A DNA stretch of 64,000 nucleotides from Moringa oleifera (lineage: Eukaryota; Streptophyta; Magnoliopsida; Brassicales; Moringaceae): contig JAJFZO010000609.1 of NCBI GenBank assembly GCA_021397835.1, forward strand, positions 7,690,001-7,754,000, read 5' to 3'. Position numbers and translations under genes: made by a program. Under the pieces are notes generated by a model. That model was not told the origin of the DNA, did no database searches, and saw nothing but the letters and a program-made list of their open reading frames with translations. Each line of letters opens with the position of its first letter. Within the stretch, counting starts at the first letter, position 1. Shown here one piece after another: positions 38,478 to 49,920 of this stretch.

Positions 38478-40740
38478 CAATAATCATGTTCTGCACAAGA
38501 CATCTCCACCATTCGACACCCTTCACGAGCAAAAATATCGAGAAATCTATCACAGCGAGATACTCTTGCTTCATCACTTCCAACCCTGACCTTATCAAAA
38601 ACAAATGAAAGACCATTCCACCCATTTTTACCACTTTCTGGTCCAAACATGGGATGTGTGCACAGAATATCAAAATCTGTTGGCAAATTTTGAAGAAACA
38701 AATTCCTTGGAAACTCTTTCACAGAGAGTACATCAACAAACAGAGTACTTCTCTTAAGTCTCTGAAGTGGCAACGACCTGAGAACTTTTTCCGTCGAAAG
38801 AATTGAAGAACAAAGAAGAATAACCTCTGGATGCTCTTCACAAAGATCATCTGCATCAGGGAAAAAAGAGACCCCCAATTTTTTAGCCACTTCAGAGTAA
38901 TCAGTTCTGGAATAGGCTAAAACCCTGTGGCCCTGCCGAACAAAGGTTCTTGCAAGAAACTGACCGAAGTTTCCAAATCCAATAATGCCAATCTTGAGCT
39001 TTGAGAAATCATCATTACTGCTAGCAATCTGTGCTTTATACTTATATGCTTCAGCAGCATCTTTGGATCTGTAAGATTAAGAATAATATTATCAGTAAGA
39101 TTACAGATATTGCTTTTTTGCAGCATCCTATCACAAACTGTCCCGACTTCCTAAGAACTTCTAGTTCAATTATTCATCCATAGGGACTGCATGCATGAGA
39201 TTAAACTTGGCCTACCTGACAGTTCTGATCACAGTTTCCAGCTGAAAGTAATCTAGGGAAAGACGCTAGCTGCAATATTTCTTTCGATTTTAATCCACAA
39301 TCATAGCAAAAGAGCTTTGCTTCCATCTCAAATCATTCAGCCAAGATCAAAAACTGCAAGCCCCCAGGATACCTCAAAACAGACCATAAAAATAGTGTTC
39401 TTATGCACATATGATATCTAAGTTTTCTATTTCTTTTTCTAATTCAGTTGAAGTACAAGTCTCCTGCTAATACATGAAGCTTCCTAGAACAGAATCTATC
39501 CAATTTAACTTCCCTCAGCATTTAAAACCCAATAAACAGAACAGTTAGGGCCATAAAATAACTCAAACTAATAACTAATAAACAAACAATTAAAATGCAG
39601 TGCCCAGTATCACCTTCTATGAAGAGGAAAGGGAAAATAAAAGAACCTGATAGTAGTTGACGAAGATGACTTTGCAGCACCGTTTTGAGCACCCTCCAGC
39701 AAACTGTGCATCTGGTCCCCATTCCCAAAGAACTGCTTCCTCACAGCTTCATGAAGCTGCCCAAAAAGCTGGTTCCTCAAGGCCTCGAAAGCCAAATCCA
39801 ACCTTTCCAGCATCTCTGAGGCGTTCTTATTGTACACAAACAACCCATAGAACAAATCAAAGCTATCCCCACAAGTGTTCTCCACTAAATCCAACAAAGT
39901 TTCGTATCCTTTGGTGTTAATGGGTGTCGACTCCAACTTTAGCATCTCCAGAACTCTCCCCACAGTATGCGTCATAAATTGCGACTCGGCCGCATATTTG
40001 TCGTGCTCGGCACTGCACATTTCCACCATTTTGCACCCTTCTGTCTCGAAAATGTCGAGAAATATCTCGCAACGCGTTAGTCTTCCTTCCTCCTTTCCAA
40101 TCCTAACTTTTTCATACACGAAGTACGACCCATTCCATCCCTGCTTGGTGCTTTGCGGCCCAAACATGGGATGAGTGCAGATTATATCGAAATCTTCAAG
40201 CAAAACATCGAGCAACAGATTCTTGGCGAACTCTTTCACCGAGAGCACGTCGACGAATAGGGTGCTTCGCCTGAGTCTCTGTAACGGCAATGATTTCAGA
40301 ACCTCTTCAGTGGAGATTATGGAAGTGCAAAGCAAAATCACTTCTGGGTGTTCTTCGCAGAGGTCGTGTGGGTCAGTGAAGAAGGACACGCCTAGTCTTT
40401 GGGCGGCGAGGGAATGGTCAGATCGAGAGTGCGTTAAGACCGTGTGGCCCTGAGAAACGAGGGTTTTGGCGAGGAATTGGCCGTAGTTCCCGAAGCCAAC
40501 TATGGCAATTTTGAGCTTACGGGTGGCCGGGACGACATCGACTGGATTTACAGGTCCGGCGTCGACGAGCTGGGTGGAGGAAGGGGACACGGAGACGCAT
40601 TGGATGGACATAGGCATACGGGGAGAGCGAACCGACCTCGTGGGAATGACAGGGGAGGCCTGGCGTGGGACACAGGGAGACGAGTGAGAAGAGAGAGAAA
40701 GTTGAGGATATGACGCGTACAGAGTAGAGAAACAAAACAT
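38372..40740 (-). CDS. Arogenate dehydrogenase, two-domain plastid form, second domain frameshifted
   Basis: TyrA-family enzyme oxidising arogenate to tyrosine with NADP+ in plastids. Exons are 39647-40740 and 38372-39068, joined across a GT-AG intron (phase 2). The start at 40740 gives a Ser/Pro-rich transit peptide (about residues 1-55). Domain 1 (about 75-345) is intact: Rossmann motif GFGNYG (82-87), SEVILLC-like EVILLCTSI, FVDVLSVKEF, THPMFGPQS, AEHDKYAAESQFMTHTVGR and STPINTKGYETLL. Domain 2 repeats all of these (GFGNFG, THPMFGPES) as in Arabidopsis TyrAAT1, a 640-residue two-domain protein. After Asp560 the frame breaks: TATTG (38478-38482) stands where three bases are expected, a net +2 (or -1) shift. 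As written, the product ends after 596 residues with about 36 aberrant ones. Family and layout are certain; whether the shift is real or an assembly error is open. Confidence 0.9.
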
Positions 40741-41515
40741 TAATGCTTTACTAGTTTATACACCCACACCCAGAGAGAGAGAGAGAGAGAAAGGGAGAGA
40801 GAGCAAATGCAGGAGAGTGTGACGCAGAAACTGAGGAGCTCTGGTCGGCCCTTTAAACACAGCTCTGAGCTCCACCAGCCGCCCCTCCGCAAGACTTTTT
40901 CGTGTAATCAATGCAAGCCATCTATAAGTGACGTCAGTTTCATTCATGAAAAACGTGCATCAGCAAACTTTTACAGTCATTTCTCAACTCGATTTCGGGT
41001 CTCCACGCAACATTTCAAAGTACTAACATAGTCAAGTGTAGACACTACAATTTCAGAGGGTACATGAAGGGATTATCACACTATTCCGTTCAAGTTGATA
41101 AATTAAATTATAATATCGAATTGAAATTATTTATAATGCTTTACTCGTTTATACACCCACGCCCAAAGAAAGAAAGAGAGGAGAGCAAATGCAGGAGAGT
41201 GTGACGCAGAAACTGAGGAGCTCTGGTCGGCCCTTTAAACACAGCTCTGAGCTCCACCAGCCGCCCCTCCGCAAGACTTTTTCTTGTAATCAATGCAAGC
41301 CATCTATGAGGACAGTCGGTGTCTTCTGTTTCATTCATGGCAAAAGTGCATCAGCAAACTTGTACGTCATCATTTCTCAACTCGATTCCAATTTCGCCAC
41401 GCAACATTTCAAAGCATTAACGTAATCAAGTGCGACACTACAGTTTCAGAGGGTTCATGAAGGGATTATCACACTATTTTATTCAAATTGATAAATTAAA
41501 TTATAATTTTTATAA
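40741..41515 (-). promoter_or_regulatory. Tandemly duplicated 5' UTR and proximal promoter of arogenate dehydrogenase
   Basis: Two units of about 382-393 bp abut: 40741-41133 and 41134-41515. TAATGCTTTACT opens both (40741, 41134) and GCAGGAGAGTGTGACGC recurs at 40809 and 41191. The long block CGGCCCTTTAAACACAGCTC through TCAATGCAAGCCATCTAT is nearly identical in both. The proximal unit starts directly upstream of the start codon, so the duplicated piece is the leader, with a GA/CT-rich tract and a TTTAAA site (about 40852) about 113 bp from the ATG, plus upstream promoter. Short frames within both copies are identical only because of the duplication. Confidence 0.85.
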
Positions 41516-44500
41516 TTTAAATTGAATTAAAATCATACATTATAATTTTAATTTTCAATTTTTATAAAAATTATTTTAATTATAATTTATAAAAAATTAA
41601 ACTAAAATTAAATCGATGATTAAAATTTAGAATTTTTAATTAAATTTTAAATTAAAAATATATAAAATAATAAAAATAAAATGATCACTTGATTATTTTA
41701 TTTTTATTAAAATATAAAAAATTTTAATTTTCTTTTTACTTAACTGAAATCGAATGTAAATTTGAATCGTTTGTAAATCAAAACTTAAACTTAACCTTAA
41801 ATTATTTTTGAATTTAATTTTAACAAAAATCAAAATTTAATGATTTTAATTTATCTTAACTTAAATCCATAGTTAAAATTGCAACAATCCAAACCATGAC
41901 CACTTCTAATATCATAATTGTTGCAATTATCAACAAAATGTTTTTCCGTTGTATCGTATATTTTTTGATCATTACCCAAGAAACACGAAATCTAAAATCT
42001 ATTAGGTAATTGATTACCAATAATTGTACCAAAAATCTTTTCTATAAGATAAAACAAGATCTTATTAACATGATCAAGCAATGATTAGCTTTTCTTATGA
42101 AGAAAACATGAAAACCGTGTTAGTGTTTAAACAAATCTAATCGAATTGGTGTGTTTATGGGTAGAGCCAACTTAGGAGCAGGAATGGAGAGAGGGAGAGA
42201 CAGCTACGGCAAGGGGATACTGGGGGAGTTGATCTCTTAATTGAGACTTCTTGTTCAGGCAAAACAATTACCTGGGATTTTTCGGGAAAATTCCTTTCTC
42301 TATGAAAATGATTGTACCGACAAGCAAGAACAGAAAAAGAGAGAAACATTGGTATTTACAGCACGACTTTAATATGGAAGCATAAGCAGCAAATAAGCAT
42401 TTAGTTTCCAGTAAAACTCAGTACTGTTTCCCCAGAAAAATAGTAGCTTCTGAATTCTCCCATGTGATGTAATCTTTTTTTTTATTATTTTTAAACTATT
42501 CATGACTCATTTTTTCCACTTTCTTTTTTGTTTTTTTGCTGAGTGATAAACCATTCCATTGGCCGAGGAAATTGTAGTGTTAGGCATTTAATTGAGTAAT
42601 TGAAATTCACATGTTAGGTATTTAATTGAGCAATGAAATTGGGATGTTAGGTATGAATTTTTTAAAAAAAATATACTATGTTTTTCAAATCTCATAATTA
42701 ATAATAAAACCCTTTTCTTAATTCTCTTGTAACTCTCTTTTGTATTTAATTAATAATAAATTTTTACTATTTTATCTTATTTTTCAATATTTTTTTTCTT
42801 ATGGGGCACGTTTTATTAATAAAATAATAAATAATAATGATAGTAGTTAGTGTTACTTTGCTTTTTAGATAGTGAAAGTTCCAAGTATTTCTATAAACTA
42901 TTTAATCAGTTCATTTAATTTAAAGTTTTAGTTTTGTTAACAGAACATTGATTTATTTTAACATATCTTAATTTGATGTTATTTAAAAAACTGGGTACCT
43001 AAATGGGACACGCAACCAAGAATTTATGATGGATGATTGATGACGAAAGAATTAATGTATCTGAAATATCCTTTCACGGACCAATCAATAACAAAATTAA
43101 TAGAATTTTAGTATTAGAAAATGATATTTATTTAAAATTTTTATTTTAAATAAAAAGACATTAATTTTTTTAGTGAACTACGATTTATTTTTAAATTAAT
43201 TCTTGTTTTCATAAAAAAAATTATATTTTTTTCATTATTTAATGTTCTTTTCTTAAAATGCATGTCTTTCCATGAATTATACTATAAAATTTTATTTTTT
43301 GTGGATCATGTCACTTAACACATACCAATCTAATCGTATCAATCATAATAATTTTAATCTTTGATTAATTTATATGCCAAAGCATCAATTGGTGTTTATA
43401 TGTAGGCGTAAATCTATGATTTTTATGTTAGGGTGCGCTAAATATTTTTTTTTAATCATCAATAAGGACAAAAACATATGTAGAACTTTTTGTTAGAATT
43501 CTTTTTTTTTATGAGCAACAATACAAGAGAACAAAAGCAAATCTAAGAATTCTTTTTGTCCAATTAAGGAGGCGGGGGAGCCTTTTTGTCACCTTTGAAC
43601 CACATTGTTCCTACTCTTTTCCCACTTTCTGTGGAAAAGCAATTCCACCTCTTTGGAAACTACACGTTCGGACTCTATAACGTCTTATAGGATTGGATGC
43701 GACCCAATTTAACTCAATCGTTTTAATAATTGAATTGGTTCCAATTAAAGCTTTATATACGGATTTTAATTTTAACTTATTTAATAATTAAATCAAATTA
43801 AAACTATTAGATAAAAAAATTAATAAAAATAAAAATTTTTATAAAATTTTAATATTTATAATATTATGAAACATATTTTAATATTTTAAAAATGATAATA
43901 TGAACTTCAATATTTATATATCATACGAGATGAACTCGATTGATAATAGCATTAATAGATAGGCAAAGGAACAATCAAATTTTAATAAAAATGTAAACTA
44001 GTTAAACACGCACATATAAAATGCTTTTAAACTATAAACATTCTGTAATGAAAACAGCAATCGATGATTCATATTATTGTTTTCATTACACTTAACCAAA
44101 TTTTAAAAATTAAATAAATAATGATAAAATACTAATATGGTTACTTTCTTCTCGCTCTTATTAACTAAACTCAATAAACCTTTTGCAAATCTCTAAAGCA
44201 GCCTTGACCAATATTTAAAAAATCTTGTTTCGAATGTGATAAAGGTATATTTTTATCTTAATAATATGTATTTATTGTTGTTTAAGTTTGCTGTAGCATA
44301 CTACTTTCTTTTATCGCGCTTTGGGTGAAATAAAAATGTGAATAAATCTATTGTGGTCCCTAAATACTATTATTTTTGTTTAAGTTTATGACAACATGAT
44401 TTTTTTTTTCTTTAATGTTTTCTAGTATGAATTTGTCAAGGATGGGCTTGATTGTTAAGGATTGTTTGACTAGATATTTAGGGTTTCAAATTGTGAAAAA

Positions 44501-44771
44501 AAATATATAGTTTCGAATTGTAAAAGATAAAATTTTAACATGTATCATGTCAGAGATATTAATAATTAGGGTTTGTATGTGCATTCCTAGTAATGTTGAC
44601 GTAAATGTGAACCTCTATCTCTACAACTTTTTAAATCTCTATCTCTACATGACCAAATCTCTACAACTTTCTAAATCTCTCAGCCCCTCTGTAGATCTTT
44701 GTATCTCTAGATCCCTGCATTTCTCGATCTAGACAACTATATTTCTATATCTCGATAGCTTGGTGACGTAC
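41516..44771. other. AT-rich intergenic DNA, no gene recognised
   Basis: Mostly A/T-rich low-complexity sequence. A less AT-rich patch at 42150-42360 has no recognisable content. A short tandem repeat of about 36-42 bp (GTTAGGTATTTAATTGAG-like) lies at 42578-42660, and a CT-rich array of AAATCTCTATCTCTACAACTT-like motifs at about 44610-44760. A segment at 43404-43445 resembles one at 59748-59790. Confidence 0.55.
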
Positions 44772-45002
44772 TAATCACTTATAAGCAGACAACATGTTTT
44801 GTGAAAGCACATAGCAAAAGGAACACAAAGGTAGGAAAGCAACAAAGAGTGTTGTAATCTCCATGTAACAGTGCCATCGGCCTCACTTTTCTTTTCCTTT
44901 TTTAGTCACACACAAATTGCAACACCTTTTATTGTTTTTTTACGTTTGTATTCCCTTCGTTATATGCTTTCACAAAACATGTTGCATTCTAATTTGTGAT
45001 TA
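44772..45002. mobile_element. Foldback (snap-back MITE-like) element of about 231 bp
   Basis: The two halves are inverted copies over about 90 bp each. TAATCAC, CAACATGTTTTGTGAAAGCA, AAGG-AA-ACAAA and GTGTTGTAATCT on the left (44772-44862) reappear as reverse complement on the right (44911-45002). A unique centre of about 45 bp separates them. It has no coding capacity. Outer ends are TAATCAC/GTGATTA; a TA target duplication is possible but I cannot prove it, so the superfamily stays open. Confidence 0.75.
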
Positions 45003-45099
45003 ACATCTCACTAAGATGTGGCATCACCACTATAATTATTTGCCAAAAAAAAATCATCCCAAGGATTATGTCGTAATCAAAAAATGGATAAAAGCTCTT

Positions 45100-46449
45100 T
45101 TTTTCCTTTCTAATAGCCAACTTGAAGATTAATTTTCATTACACTCTTTATCATTTTAACCTCTAAGTTAATACGCTTAACCTTCATGGAGACCGAGGAT
45201 ATCTCCAATGATAACTCTTTAACAATCCCTTTTGCCATAAAGCAACTTAATGCACTCATATCTAACATGTCCATCACCTTTCTCCATTGACATGTACCTA
45301 AAAGAACATCAATCCCCTTGGAAGGACTTTCTTCATGATGATCGCATTCAACACTTGTAATTGCTTCATTCTAGTAAGGGCTTTCTCTACCTCATTTTCC
45401 TCATAGCCTTCTACTACCATAACATTCACTCGTTTCCTCAACAGATAATGCCTTATTATATGTTGTCCATTGTATATAAAACAATTTATAAAGTTTTCCT
45501 TACCTAGAAATCTCCTTTGGACACTTCTTACTAGCCTTTTTCATCCCTTCCTAAAGCCTTTCCCTTAGCTTTCCTCTTAGATGATCCAACAATCTCTTTT
45601 TTCTCATTGGTTTTAGAATCGACCAATTTGTTCATCATTGTGGATATCGAAAGTAAGTCCTTCACTACTTGTCGTCATAACTTTGCTTGTACCAATTGCA
45701 TTAAACCTAAAACAAAATTAAATAACTTGTCCTCTTCAGATATATTTTGGATAACTAGTAATACTGAGTTGAACTCCTTCATATACTCATATATAATTGC
45801 TGTGTACTTTAGCCTTTTTAGTTTTTCCTTAGCTACCAAGAGAAATTGCAAGGCAAGAATTGCTACCTCACCTCTTTCTTGAAACTTACCTATAAATCGA
45901 TGTTAAGACATCTACTCTTAGCACCATCCTCCATTTGTGTGAGTATCCCTACTAAGGTACATATTTGTGATGATGATCCACTCTCTGTCTATGATCTGAG
46001 TAGCCTTGAAATACTACTTCACATCCCAAAGGAAATTCTCTAACTCTTTTGTCACTCCACTCATTAGTAAAATGTTTGGGTCTCGATACCTTTACTTATA
46101 AGATATGTGACTCCCTCGTCATTTGATAAATCACATGCTTCAACTGCCCAATCTCTTTTTGCATGCTTTTGAGGCTTTCCTTTAGCATACCAATATCCCT
46201 CTATAAAAAAGAGTTGTACTTCTCAATTGCCTCCCTCAAAGCACAATTATGAATCCTTAACTCATACAACAACTATCAGCTCTGCTTTAGTTGCTCAATC
46301 AAACTTGTTGTTCCGTCTTCAAACTCTTTTAGATATGCCCTTAGGCGAGCTATATTCTCCTCGATGCATTAATTATGACCCTTGCTATAGCAATATACTA
46401 GCCCCAATAACTTACCTACTTCCAAAGCTTAAACCATGCTCTGATATCA
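45100..46449 (-). mobile_element. Ty3/gypsy retrotransposon relic (PBS, gag, protease region)
   Basis: Read on the minus strand, a tRNA-iMet-type primer binding site stands at 46434-46449 (TGATATCAGAGCATGG; canonical elements have TGGTATCAGAGC). Downstream comes a decayed gag with the plant gypsy order: ELENFLWDVKQYFKA-like (about 46020), LKRLKYTAIIYEYMKEFN (about 45790), ISEEDKLFNFVLGL (about 45725). A weak zinc-knuckle remnant (KKCPKE, about 45525) and a protease-like stretch near 45270 follow, in which DTGA of functional copies is replaced by DMSA. Stops and shifts are frequent. No reverse transcriptase or integrase follows; the relic ends next to the foldback element. The associated LTR should lie above 46450, but I cannot fix its ends. 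Confidence 0.75.
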
Positions 46450-49400
46450 AATTTTCACACCAACTGCATATTTGATCTACACCAATTAAATATGATGGTG
46501 TTGGGCAATAACCCTACTACACAACTAGCCTTTCTAGTACAATAAATACAAATAAATCATAAGAATGGAGAAAAAAGACTAAAGACAAACACAAACAGTA
46601 AGTAAGATGCGAATATAATAAGATTTATGAGCACTTTATCCCAATCGTTTATTAAGTCTTTAAGGGATTGCACATAAGAACAAGGTCGACGTTTCCTTTA
46701 AGCATTGCTATATTAGAACCCTCACAAGACCCCTCTAATGATCTCTTAAGCTCTTTTTTTTTTCTTTTTATTTTTTGAAATTTTATACAGTTGGCCTATT
46801 TATACAACTTAACAGAGCCAAGTCTAGCTAATAACCCTTTTTCTCTTAAGATTCTAAGACCACGTAGTTTATATAAGAACTAAATCTTCCAAATAAGCTT
46901 GGATATTTCTAGTAAGATAGTATTACCTTCCTTTGTGACCTTATCCATGCCTCTTTAAGTTATATCCAAACAGAGTCTAGCTTCTTCAAGACTTTGTTAC
47001 CAACAAGACTCCTTGTGCAATGCTTTTACTTTTTTTGGCTCAACTCTCTCCTTGGTTGTATGTACTTCTTGACTTCATATTGGGCCTTCTCCCCTTGCAT
47101 TTAGGGTCCTTACTGCTTAGGTTAATACCATATACAAGCAGTTCCAATGCATTCAATTCAAGCCCCATGCTTAGAGATTACTAACCTCATGTTGAAGTCT
47201 TGGTGTCTCTAAATTTTTTATCCTTATAGGTGATTCCACAAAAAGTGTAGCCTCGTTCCACAACTTATTAAACTCTAGACTTATTGAGTCCTTACTCATG
47301 CTAAGCTATATCCTAATATACTAGTCATGTGTCCCACAGTAAGCATTCTTTTCATACCCTTATCAATTTATTGCCTTTATTGCATCATTATTATGTATGG
47401 GACTCTATGGTTGTCCATTTCTCTTGTACCAACTAATATTATAAAGTTAACTCATTGAGCTTTTTAATGATATCAAGCACATAAGCCAAGTCCATCTCAT
47501 CGCTCTTGAAATTGCACTTGAACTTGCTATTAATGTAGTTAACTTACTATTAGTGTGATGTGCCATTACACTCATGTGGCCCTAATGCCTTCACAGCTTA
47601 CCCTGGCACCTTGAGTATCTTCATAAACTCACCAAACATATGAAAATAAGCTACCAGATTTATAGATATGACAAATATTTCATAGATGTCATGTTTAATT
47701 TCGCATTGTTGAATGGATGAACATTGAAAAAAAAGAATGTTATTGTTGTTCAGTAGATCGTGTATTGTGGCATACCAATTGAATTGTAACACACTTTAAT
47801 ATGCAATTTATTAGATTTTTTTTAGCAAAGTTGGTACTCAAAAGTTTTAAATATTGGAAGCAAACCTTGGATGACTATATTTTGGTTTTGATACACAAAT
47901 CATGTAAGTGCAGTAAACACATGGCTTTTGTGAATTGTAGATCATGTAAACAAGTTGCACAATTAAATTCAATAAGATAATATATAATCAAACTAATCAA
48001 TCATTACTTGTTTTATTATTATGATATAAAATAAATGCAAAGGTTTACCTCCAGCTGTTGAATTCAGTAACTGTAAAAACTAAAAGTCATTATATAATTA
48101 ACTACATAAGTTAGTTAGTCATGATCCAAAATACTGCAGCTTAGGTTCTTATAGCAATTATCTCTCTTGCTTTCTCTATTGAATATAATACAAGTGATAA
48201 TCTAATAAACTACTATAAGTCTCTTATATAATGTGATTTAGTATTGTAACTTTCTCGCTTGATATAACAGCCTTAGTAGCACATGCATTCCATAATCATA
48301 AGTCAAAGCATCACATCATCAAAAGTGCTGACAGAACCCTTGCTTCTAAAACAAGATAAAATTGGCATTAAAATTAAATCAAACGTATTGCACCCATAAT
48401 TATTATCAAAGTAACATCTGGATAAAATATTATTCTTCATTATTTATAAGTCCATATTTAATACATACATATATACACCAAAGGTACAAAATAATGAAAA
48501 ATGACATATACAAAGCCCTTTGAAAATGTAATTAAATGATACGAAAGCTACAAAATAAATCTCAAACTAGTATTGAATATCTATTGTGTATACATGAAAT
48601 TTTTTCTAACTAACAATTGTTTCTAAATTGAAAACTAGAGTGAGGGATTCACATTACATGCAAAACAAATTCATTAAAAAACTGAGTTTAATGGCATTTA
48701 AAATTTCAAATAAAAATCCTTGTTTTGATCTGAGATAGTGTAAACTAAGTACATGTAAGACAAATTCATTAACTAACATTGACAAAAACAATATATAAAA
48801 ACATCAAAGAAAATCTTTGCATTAACAAGATAATCAAATCAGTATAATACAATTTATTAAACAAAATTTCTTGATAAATTATTGCAAATAAATTTAAAAA
48901 ATGCAAAATAATCAACTACGCGAATACTTAAAATCATTGAAACTAAAACATAAAAACTTTACTCATTCCAACTACATTCCCGAAACATTCTTTTTGAGTT
49001 CTTTAGTATCCATAACATGCATAATTTTACTGTAGCATTATAAGGTAACATTGTAGTGTGAACATTCACTGGTCATTAGGAACAATGTCAAAAAATAATA
49101 CAGTATCACGACAATCAGTTTCTATTCAAGTTGAAATTACTTGATTGATACTACTCAAATCGATAAAGAATTTCACAAGTCATATTCTTTACTAACAGGA
49201 TTTAATGATCTTAAACCCCAAACCCGTAAGAAACTTCATGCTTGAGTTTTTATTATAAGTTGAAACGAATTTAAAAAAAAAAAAAAACGGAGTCACCCCT
49301 CACAATAACATCAAATATTTCATCAATTTTTGTTATACCATGATCCAAACACCACTTTGAAAACATTAAGATATATTTAATAACATAAATCAAACATTAA

Positions 49401-49629
49401 AATTTTATAAAATTTTTATCTAAACAACAATAACGCTTATATTTTAAATTTATATATTCAAATTCATTTCATTAATTAAAATTTAAGTTAAATTTTATAT
49501 AAAAATTTTATAAATATAAAATATTTGTGAATCATAAACATTGATAACCTAATCCATTAACTGTTTTTTCATCAATTTTAATCCCCATATACTCCTGAAA
49601 CTCATCCTTTCCAAAAGAATAAGAAGCAG

Positions 49630-49662
<33 letters not shown>

Positions 49663-49920
49663 CAAGGGAACAAAAGAGTAGCATTAAACTGTTCCTTACT
49701 TGGAAACAATAATATAATAACAATGCCAGTTTCAGGTCTCACTATCACTGACCATCATCATCATCACCAACACATGGAAAAATTTTCCTCTTGCCGATTT
49801 GACCTTCCTTGGTCAACATGCCTAAAATCTAGTGTGCTTGTAAAAAAAAAAAAAAAGGGGGGGGTGAGGGATCAGAAGAAGAAAAGAACAGCCAAAAACA
49901 TGCCTAGAATCCACAGGCCT
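46450..49920. other. Probable LTR remnant followed by AT-rich DNA, no gene recognised
   Basis: The first several hundred bases (46450 to about 47500) lie where the 5' LTR of the gypsy relic should be and are less AT-rich than their surroundings, but the LTR borders are not clear. From 47.6 kb the sequence is AT-rich without conserved frames. A GA microsatellite (about 49629-49654), a CAT repeat (49755-49769) and a poly-A/poly-G run (49842-49865) lie just downstream of the pyrophosphatase stop. Confidence 0.45.

Noticed and set aside
40756..41338. Two similar minus-strand frames (40756-40947, 41141-41338) as a duplicated gene
   Set aside because: They lie in the duplicated leader/promoter of arogenate dehydrogenase; similarity follows from the DNA duplication, including non-coding parts.
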